In this document: positions 57,940 to 64,000 of the stretch, piece after piece | Layout: each line of letters opens with the position of its first letter | Numbering within the stretch: position 1 is the first letter of the stretch | Origin: Enterovibrio sp. JCM 19048 | Lineage (GTDB): Bacteria; Pseudomonadota; Gammaproteobacteria; Enterobacterales; Vibrionaceae | Length of the DNA: 64,000 nucleotides | Assembly: GCA_001310415.1 (NCBI GenBank) | Contig: BAXE01000007.1 | Coordinates: 1-64,000, forward strand | Direction of reading: 5' to 3' | Made by a program: the position numbers and the translations under genes | The notes under the pieces: generated by a model | The model's input: only the letters and a program-made list of their open reading frames with translations | Told to the model about the DNA's origin: nothing | The model's database searches: none

Positions 57940-58962
57940 ATGAATTCTTCCTTTATCCAACGACTCATCATGCGTCCGCAAGCCGGTTCGGTCATGAGTC
58001 TTATTGCAGTCATCCTGTTCTTTGTTGTCTTCGGTGGCGCGCAGCTTGGCAACATGATGGGCGCAGCGAGCTGGGTCAATCTGGCAGCAAACCTCGGTGT
58101 GGTGGCATTGCCCGTCGGCCTGTTGATGATTTCCGGTGAACTGGATATCTCGATTGGCGCGATGATCCCGGCAGGATCCATGACAGTCGCCATTGTCTCC
58201 GGTTACTACGAACTGCCTATTGTTGTCGGCATTATCGCAACCTTAGGGCTCGGTGTATTGGTTGGTCTGGTCAATGGCATCCTGACTGTGCGCACGTCCG
58301 TGCCTTCACTGATTGTCACCCTAGGCACCCTAGTAGCCATGCAAGGTGTGGTGCTGAGTGCTTCGGTACTGCTGACTGGCAACGCCAGTGTCGCGCTTTC
58401 CGCACCGGAGTGGGCAAAATCGATTTTCGGCCAGCTGATCGGCGGCAGCTATCAAATCATCATCCTTTGGTGGATTGGGCTGACCTTGGTTTACCAGTTT
58501 GTTGTCCACTACACCCGTTACGGCAACTGGATTTTCGCCATGGGCGGCGACAGGGACAGCGCCCGCAACGCAGGCATCCCAACCAATAAACTCACTATCT
58601 GGCTGTTTGTGCTTTCTTCTACCAGCGCCGCGTTTGTCGGTATGTGTGGTGCGATTTTGTTCAACTCAGCGCAAGTATCCGGCGGCATGAACTACATCTT
58701 CAACACCATCGTGTCGGTGGTGGTGGGCGGTGTGCTGCTGACCGGTGGCTTTGGCTCAATACTGGGCATTTTCTTTGGCACCCTGACGTTTGCCATCGTG
58801 ACCCAAGGTATTTATTTCACAGACATCGAACGTAACTGGTCGAGTCTCATCATCGGTGTGATGTTGCTTGCCGCCGTTGTTCTCAACAACAGCTTCCGCA
58901 AGATGGCACTTTCTTCAAAGTCAAAGAAACAACAGGTTAAGAAACAGGGGGCGACAGTATGA
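57940..58962 (+). CDS. ABC transporter permease, second system, subunit 2
   Basis: Intact 340-residue RbsC-family permease, clearly homologous to subunit 1 along its whole length (LMISGELDISIGAMIPAGS, VRTSVPSLIVTLG, VVVGGVLLTGGFGSILG), which implies a local tandem duplication. AAGGGG precedes ATG 57940 and the stop overlaps the ATPase start by four bases (ATGA at 58959). Confidence 0.85.
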   Translation: MNSSFIQRLIMRPQAGSVMSLIAVILFFVVFGGAQLGNMMGAASWVNLAANLGVVALPVGLLMISGELDISIGAMIPAGSMTVAIVSGYYELPIVVGIIATLGLGVLVGLVNGILTVRTSVPSLIVTLGTLVAMQGVVLSASVLLTGNASVALSAPEWAKSIFGQLIGGSYQIIILWWIGLTLVYQFVVHYTRYGNWIFAMGGDRDSARNAGIPTNKLTIWLFVLSSTSAAFVGMCGAILFNSAQVSGGMNYIFNTIVSVVVGGVLLTGGFGSILGIFFGTLTFAIVTQGIYFTDIERNWSSLIIGVMLLAAVVLNNSFRKMALSSKSKKQQVKKQGATV

Positions 58963-59776
58963 GCACGCCAGTTCTCGAATTACGGAATGTAAACAAATCC
59001 TTTGGCCCGATTGATGTACTGCACGATATCTCTCTCAAAGTACGTGCTGGGGAAGTGCTTTGCCTGCTGGGTGACAACGGTGCCGGTAAGTCCACGCTGA
59101 TCAAAACCCTGGCCGGCGTACATGAACCCACCACAGGAAAAATCCTGATGGATGGGGAAGAAGTGACGTTTACCCGTCCGAAAGATGCGGCAGACCGCGG
59201 TATTTCGACTGTGCACCAATTCGGCGGCACTTTCCCGCTGATGACGATTGGCCGCTCTTTCTTCGTCGGTGTTGAGCCAACCAAGAAAATTGGCCCGTTC
59301 ACGGTATTCGACCGCAAAACCGCCAACGAAACCGCGGTAAAAGCAGTGCGTGAATTTGGTATTACCCGTATTGATGACGGCGATCGCTTGATTGGCGGTT
59401 TGTCCGGCGGTGAACGCCAGTCGTTGGCGATTGCCCGTGCCGTGCACTTCGGTGCCCGTGTATTGATCCTCGATGAGCCACGGCCGCTTTGGGTGTAAAA
59501 GAAGCGACTCACGTTCTGCGCATTATCTTCGAAGCGCGTAAACGTGGCCTCGCGGTGATCTTCATTACCCACCAGGTCATGCATGCCATGACAGTTGGCG
59601 ACCATTTCGCGGTGCTGATCCGCGGGGCACTCGCCGCTGATTTCCGCAAAGGGGAGAAAACCCGCGAGGAAATCACTGACCTGATGGCAGGCGGTGAAGC
59701 CATGGCCGATCTGGAAGGCGAGATCGAAAGCTATATGTCTGAGCACGCAGGGCATCCGCCACCACCGGCTCACTGA
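58959..59776 (+). CDS. ABC transporter ATP-binding protein, second system (one frameshift)
   Basis: Single-domain FrcA-like ATPase of about 272 residues: Walker [10 protein letters not shown], signature LSGGERQ, Walker [12 protein letters not shown]. The raw frame ends at 59498 within Walker B. One A near 59480 (CCACG to CCAACG) restores TAALGVKEATHVL and the H-loop FITHQVMHA. The C-terminus ends in HAGHPPPPAH. Close relative of the ATPase at 30998. Confidence 0.85.
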
Positions 59777-59820
59777 CAACAACTGAATTTCCACACATTT
59801 AATTGATTAGGAGAATGCTT

Positions 59821-60718
59821 ATGAAGATCGCTCTCGACCCCTTTATGCACCGACATTTGAGTCTGGAACAGTTGCCGTCAAAAGTGGCTGAGCTTGGCTA
59901 CGAGTGGATTGAGTTAAGCCTCGTGGTGATTTCCTTGAATGGTTCAAAGCGCCGCGTGTCTTCCCAGACCGCATGAAGTCATTCAAAAAAGCGCTGCGGG
60001 ATTCCAACGTCGGCATTGCTTCACTGTTGCCTATGTACCGTTGGGCGTCCAACGATGAAGACGAACGTAAAGCGGCGATCAAGCACTGGAAACGCGCCAT
60101 TGAAATCGCAGTGGAGATGGAAGTGGATACCATGAACTCTGAGTTCGGCCGTGGTCCTCATCCTGATAAAGGCACCTGTTATTGCTGCCACACCGGTCCA
60201 TGATTGAAGCGTGTGAAGACGCATGGTGGCGGTCAATGGACGAGTTGGTGCCCATCCTTGAACGAGAAGGCATCAAGCTGCACATCGAACCGCATCCGGA
60301 AGACTGGGTCGAGACTCTGCAACCGTCGGTGGATCTTATCCGCACCGTGAACTCGCCAAACGTGAAGTTCCTGTACTGCACACCACACACCTTCTACTTC
60401 GGTGACGACACGGTTGCCATGTTGAAAGAGTGCGCAGACTTGCTGGCTCATGTTCACATTGCCGATACCTTCAACCACAAAGCAAGTTCAGGCCTTCGTT
60501 ACATCATCAACCCACCGGGCTCAGCGGCACGCGTGCACCAGCATTTGAATATCGGCCAAGGCGAAGTGCCTTGGGACGACTTCTACCGCACCCTGGGTGA
60601 AATCGGCTTCGACGGCATCATGACGGCCTGTGTGTTCGCATGGGAAGAAAAAGCGGACGAAAGCGGCATCTTCATGCGCAGCGAAATGCAGCGCTACGTC
60701 GATAAGTACTTTAAGTAA
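59821..60718 (+). CDS. IolH-like TIM-barrel sugar isomerase (two frameshifts)
   Basis: Xylose-isomerase-like barrel of about 300 residues. It starts MKIALDPFMHRHLSLEQLP and carries ELGYEWIELS, LLPMYRWASNDEDERKAAI, MNSEFGRGPHPDKG, LHIEPHPEDWVET and VHQHLNIGQGEVPWDDFY. This arrangement closely recalls Bacillus IolH, whose step in inositol metabolism is still poorly defined. Breaks near 59925 and 60200 split it in three; the restored parts abut. GGAGA precedes ATG 59821. Next gene is iolG, 9 bases on. Confidence 0.7.
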
Positions 60719-60727
60719 GGAGCCAGC

Positions 60728-61732
60728 ATGGGTCTGAAAGTAGGAATTATCGGTACCGGCATGATAGGTCAGGATCATATCCGACGCCTGACCCAAGTGC
60801 TCAGCGGTGTCGATGTGGTTGCGGTGACAGACATTGATCAGGCGCGGGCAGCCAGCGCGGCTCCGGAAGGCGCGGCGGTGTTTGACTCACCCCACAATCT
60901 GATTGGTTCGGAATCGGTCGAAGCGGTGGTGATTTGTTCTTGGGGTGCCGCACATGAAGAACAGCTTCTGGCGTGTATTGAGGCGGGCAAACCGGTGTTT
61001 TGTGAAAAACCGCTGGTGACCTCAGAAGCCGCTGCGCTTCGTGTCATGGAAGCCGAAGTCGCCTATGGCCGTCGTCTGGTTCAGGTCGGCTTTATGCGCC
61101 GTTTTGACAGCGATTACCGCCGCCTGAAAGCCGTAATTGATGGCGGCACCTTGGGCGCGCCTTTGATGTACCGCTCAGTACACAGAAACGCCAGCGTACC
61201 GGAAGGGTTGTATACCTCTGAAATGCCGTTGAATGACACTCTGGTGCATGACGCAGACATTTCCCGCTGGCTGCTCTCCGATGAAATTTCAGCGGTGGAA
61301 GTTCGCCTGCCACGCCGCTCGACACAAGGTGGCGATCTGCGTGACCCGACATTGGTCATGCTGCACATGGACAGCGGCGTGATTGTTGATGTCGAGATCT
61401 CAGTGAACATCGCGTACGGCTATGACATCCGCGGCGAAGTGAGCTGTGAGCGCGGTGTCGCTGCATTGCCAAACCGCCCAGCTACTGTGATTTCTGACAT
61501 GCACGGTATCCGTCAGGCAATTCCGGAAGATTGGCGCGAACGCTTTATCGAAGCCTACGACCAAGAATTCCGCGAGTGGATTATCGCAGCGGGTAATGGC
61601 ACCGCGGCGGGTCCAAGTGTCTGGGATGGTTATGTGTCGACACTGACTGCAGACGCGGCGCTTAGAGCCGTTGTCAGCCAATCACGGGAAATGCTGCATA
61701 AGGTTGAAATGCCAGCGCTTTATCGAGTTTAG
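60728..61732 (+). CDS. iolG: Inositol 2-dehydrogenase, Bacillus IolG type
   Basis: Intact 334-residue Gfo/Idh/MocA enzyme. It has [55 protein letters not shown] and [13 protein letters not shown] (catalytic Asp/His), the pattern of B. subtilis IolG along the full length. It oxidises myo-inositol (and D-chiro-inositol in Bacillus) with NAD+. GTAAGGAG precedes ATG 60728. It is a different subfamily from the dehydrogenase at 37261. Confidence 0.87.
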   Translation: MGLKVGIIGTGMIGQDHIRRLTQVLSGVDVVAVTDIDQARAASAAPEGAAVFDSPHNLIGSESVEAVVICSWGAAHEEQLLACIEAGKPVFCEKPLVTSEAAALRVMEAEVAYGRRLVQVGFMRRFDSDYRRLKAVIDGGTLGAPLMYRSVHRNASVPEGLYTSEMPLNDTLVHDADISRWLLSDEISAVEVRLPRRSTQGGDLRDPTLVMLHMDSGVIVDVEISVNIAYGYDIRGEVSCERGVAALPNRPATVISDMHGIRQAIPEDWRERFIEAYDQEFREWIIAAGNGTAAGPSVWDGYVSTLTADAALRAVVSQSREMLHKVEMPALYRV

Positions 61733-61784
61733 AAAACGTTGAGGGTAACTCTTTTGCGTGTCGTCGTGTGTGAAGGATAACAAA

Positions 61785-62726
61785 ATGAAATTGTCGATTT
61801 GTACTGATGTGATGGGCAACCTGTCGTTTACAGAAATGCTGGATAAATGCGTCAGCCTCGGCGTTGAAGGTCTGGAAATGACCGGCGGTGGTTGGTCGCC
61901 AGCGCCACACTTCAGGGCGGATGAGCTTCTCAAAGACAAAGGCCTGCTGAGACAAAAGCTGGCTGAAATTGACGCGCGCGGTTTGGAAATTGCGGCGCTC
62001 AACTGTTCGGCTAACCCGCTTGATCCGGGTGCGATGGGCAAACGCCACCGTCAGGAAATGGAAGACACCATTCGTCTGGCCGGTGAAATTGGCGTGAAGA
62101 AAATTGTCACTATGTCTGGTCTGCCGGAAGCGGCACCGGGTGACAGCGTGCCGAATTGGCTGGTTTACACCAAGAGCTGGCCGGATGAAATGCCGGAGCG
62201 TGACCGCTATCAGTGGGAAGACCGCGCATTTCCGCTCTGGCACGATTTAGTGAAACTTGCCAAAGAAGTCGGCGTCGAAAAGTACGCGCTGGAAAACTTC
62301 TCCGCCATGTTGGTCTGGAACCCGGAAACCCTTTTCCGTCTGCGCGATGAAGTCGGCCCTATGGTGGGGATGAATCTTGACCCAAGTCACCTGTTCTGGA
62401 AAGGCGCAGATCCTATCGCTTCTGCCCGTGCTTTGGGCGATGCGATTCACCATGTTCATGGCAAAGACACCCGCATTGAACGCGGGTTGGCGGACATCAA
62501 TGGCTTGCTGGAACTGCGTGAAGTCACTGATGTGAAAAACCGCAGCTGGAACTATGTTGCTGTAGGTGCAGGGCACGATCTGCAATGGTGGAAAGAGTTC
62601 TTCTCTGTGGTCGGCATGATGGGCTACAACGGCTGGGTATCGCTGGAAATGGAGGACTTCACCATGTCAACCGAGCAGGGTATTCAATCGTCCGTTGATG
62701 CGCTGAAAGCCAGCATTATTCGTTGA
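61785..62726 (+). CDS. TIM-barrel sugar phosphate isomerase/epimerase-like protein
   Basis: Intact 313-residue xylose-isomerase-like barrel. It starts MKLSICTDVMGNLSFTEML, with LGVEGLEMTGGG, YALENFSAMLVWNPET, MNLDPSHLFWKGADP and HHVHGKDTRIERG providing probable metal ligands (Glu, Asp, His). The frame opens earlier at 61758, but AAGGAT supports ATG 61785. Distinct from the IolE-like and IolH-like proteins in the window. Inosose isomerase or dehydratase is plausible from context; not assignable by sequence alone. Confidence 0.72.
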   Translation: MKLSICTDVMGNLSFTEMLDKCVSLGVEGLEMTGGGWSPAPHFRADELLKDKGLLRQKLAEIDARGLEIAALNCSANPLDPGAMGKRHRQEMEDTIRLAGEIGVKKIVTMSGLPEAAPGDSVPNWLVYTKSWPDEMPERDRYQWEDRAFPLWHDLVKLAKEVGVEKYALENFSAMLVWNPETLFRLRDEVGPMVGMNLDPSHLFWKGADPIASARALGDAIHHVHGKDTRIERGLADINGLLELREVTDVKNRSWNYVAVGAGHDLQWWKEFFSVVGMMGYNGWVSLEMEDFTMSTEQGIQSSVDALKASIIR

Positions 62727-62817
62727 TCTTTATTCAGCAAGGAAACCGTGGGATCTGCCTGAACATCAGGTGAACTGGCATTGAATCCGGGCAGGTCATC
62801 ACTCGAGGGAAATGGCA

Positions 62818-64000
62818 ATGAAAACGATACGACTAACCGCAGCCCAGGCCATGATCAAATGGTTGTCCGTTCAAATGAACGAAGAGGGTGAGCGTTTTAT
62901 CGAAGGAATGTGGGCGATTTTCGGTCACGGTAATGTCGCAGGGCTGGGTGAAGCGCTGCACGGGGCGGGCGAGTCGTTTCCAACCTGGCGCGGACAGAAT
63001 GAACAAACCATGGCCCACGCGGCGATTGCCTATGCAAAAACCAAAAAGCGTAAACGTGCACACGCGGTGACGTCTTCCATTGGGCCAGGCTCGACCAACA
63101 TGGTCACGGCAGCCGCGTTGGCGCATGTTAACCGACTGCCAGTGTTGATGGTGTGTGGCGATGTGTTTGCCAACCGCCGTCCTGATCCGGTGTTACAGCA
63201 AATTGAAGATTTCGATGATGGCACAGTCAGTGCCAACGATGCCTTTCGCCCTGTGGTGCGTTATTTCGACCGCATCACCCGCCCTGAACATTTGCTGACT
63301 TGTCTCCCGCGAGCGTTGGCAGTGATGACAGACCCAGTCAATTGCGGCCCCGTATGTCTGGCATTTTGTCAGGACGTACAGGCCGAAGCCTATGACTATC
63401 CTGAAGCTTTCTTCCAGCCCAAAACATGGCGTATCCGCCGACAGTCTCCGGACGCCCGTGAAGTCTCAGACATTGCAGACATGATCAAAGCGGCGAAGCA
63501 GCCTGTGATTGTCTCTGGTGGCGGTGTGATTTACTCAGAAGCAGAGGCAGATCTTGCGGCTTTTGCCGAGCGTCACAACATTCCATTTGTGGAAACACAG
63601 GCAGGCAAGGGCGGAAACAGTTGGGAGAATGAATTCAACTTTGGCTCACCAGGTGTGACAGGCTCTCAATGCGCAAACGCCTTGTGTGAAGCGGCGGATT
63701 TAGTGATTGGTGTCGGCACACGCTTTCAGGATTTCACCACAGGCTCGTGGGCGCTGTTTAAAAACGGTGACCGCCGACTGATTTCTATCAATCTTCATGG
63801 CTACGACGCGACCAAACATGGCTCAGTGCCTTGTGTGGGGGATGCCAAAGTGACGCTGGCAGCGCTTTCTGGTGTGTTAGGTGACTTTAAAGCGCCAGCG
63901 TTTGATGGGGGTTCCCGTCAGGATTGGCTGGATACTGTGAAGCGTGTGACAGCGTCACCGGAAGATATGCAAAAATTGCCTTCCGACGCGCAGGTAATTG
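62818..64000 (+). CDS. iolD: Second IolD-like ThDP-dependent hydrolase (runs off the window)
   Basis: Open from ATG 62818 (CGAGGGA 7 bases upstream) to the last base, 394 codons without a break. It is homologous to the iolD at 26729: IFGHGNVAGLG, FPTWRGQNEQTMAHAAI, SSIGPGSTNMVTAAA, VIVSGGGVIYSEAE, GTRFQDFTTGSWALF. The C-terminal ThDP-binding third lies beyond 64000. It is the fourth gene after the second ABC system and should open an inosose-derived dione ring. Having two divergent IolD suggests different substrates or regulation. Confidence 0.85.
   Translation, partial: MKTIRLTAAQAMIKWLSVQMNEEGERFIEGMWAIFGHGNVAGLGEALHGAGESFPTWRGQNEQTMAHAAIAYAKTKKRKRAHAVTSSIGPGSTNMVTAAALAHVNRLPVLMVCGDVFANRRPDPVLQQIEDFDDGTVSANDAFRPVVRYFDRITRPEHLLTCLPRALAVMTDPVNCGPVCLAFCQDVQAEAYDYPEAFFQPKTWRIRRQSPDAREVSDIADMIKAAKQPVIVSGGGVIYSEAEADLAAFAERHNIPFVETQAGKGGNSWENEFNFGSPGVTGSQCANALCEAADLVIGVGTRFQDFTTGSWALFKNGDRRLISINLHGYDATKHGSVPCVGDAKVTLAALSGVLGDFKAPAFDGGSRQDWLDTVKRVTASPEDMQKLPSDAQVI

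Noticed and set aside
1-64000. Mass pseudogenisation of the region
   Set aside because: Breaks are single-base, repairable and spread over unrelated functions, with conserved motifs intact on both sides; sequencing error is simpler.
1-64000. tRNA, rRNA, CRISPR arrays, integrase or phage genes
   Set aside because: None seen on either strand; the only mobile-type sequences are the MITE and the short hairpin repeats.

Overview
The window looks like chromosomal DNA of a marine gammaproteobacterium of the Vibrionaceae (Grimontia/Enterovibrio/Photobacterium-like; family inferred, genus not proven). Supporting this are a Tad pilus locus ending in an OmpA-type gene, a TRAP-type sialic acid system with an RpiR-type NanR, a single-Cache chemoreceptor, an HME-RND copper pump, and short hairpin repeats of the kind scattered through vibrio genomes. 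I see no rRNA, tRNA, CRISPR array or prophage.

Layout. 1-8058 (+): Tad/Flp pilus assembly operon tadZ-tadA-tadB-tadC-tadD-tadE-tadF-tadG plus an OmpA-domain protein. 8128-10790 (-): guanine deaminase and a purine permease behind a near-consensus PurR box. 11279-13793: a chemoreceptor, a 73-residue unknown protein and a PsiE-like protein. 13980-21474 (-): copper resistance locus in the order small Met/His/Cys-rich protein, cusC, cusB fused to two CusF domains, cusA, cupredoxin, behind a MerR/CueR-type promoter with a 19-bp spacer. 21572-40435: first inositol region. It holds a minus-strand operon (Gfo/Idh oxidoreductase, iolJ-like aldolase, iolB, iolC, second oxidoreductase, iolD), a divergent plus-strand operon (IolE-like isomerase, ABC permease, ATPase, binding protein), LacI and RpiR regulators, a PhyH dioxygenase with a TSUP exporter, an inositol dehydrogenase and an IolC-DUF2090 fusion. 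40631-42476 (-): HAD hydrolase and PotD-like binding protein. 42712-51910: sialic acid catabolism (nanK, nanE, siaPQM, nanA, nanR, two nanM-type kelch proteins). 51978-54510: mmsA/iolA and a divergent LysR regulator. 54621-64000: second inositol-type region with a LacI regulator, an ABC transporter with two permeases, IolH-like protein, IolG, another TIM-barrel isomerase and a second iolD running off the window end.

Functional logic. The two inositol-type regions together carry two ABC importers, four Gfo/Idh dehydrogenases, three TIM-barrel isomerase/dehydratases, two iolD, two iolC, iolB, an iolJ-type aldolase and mmsA. That is the whole route from inositol to acetyl-CoA and dihydroxyacetone phosphate, with duplicated entry steps that could serve different inositol stereoisomers. 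Three 16-bp palindromes of the form TGAAA-N6-TTTCA mark a local regulon around the dehydrogenase, the dioxygenase and the IolC fusion.

Data quality. About thirty genes are split by single-base frameshifts. Nearly all are repaired by adding one base, usually in a short G/C or T run, and the conserved family sequence then continues without a gap. This points to deletion-type sequencing error rather than mass gene decay, so broken genes are reported here as one CDS spanning the repaired reading frame.
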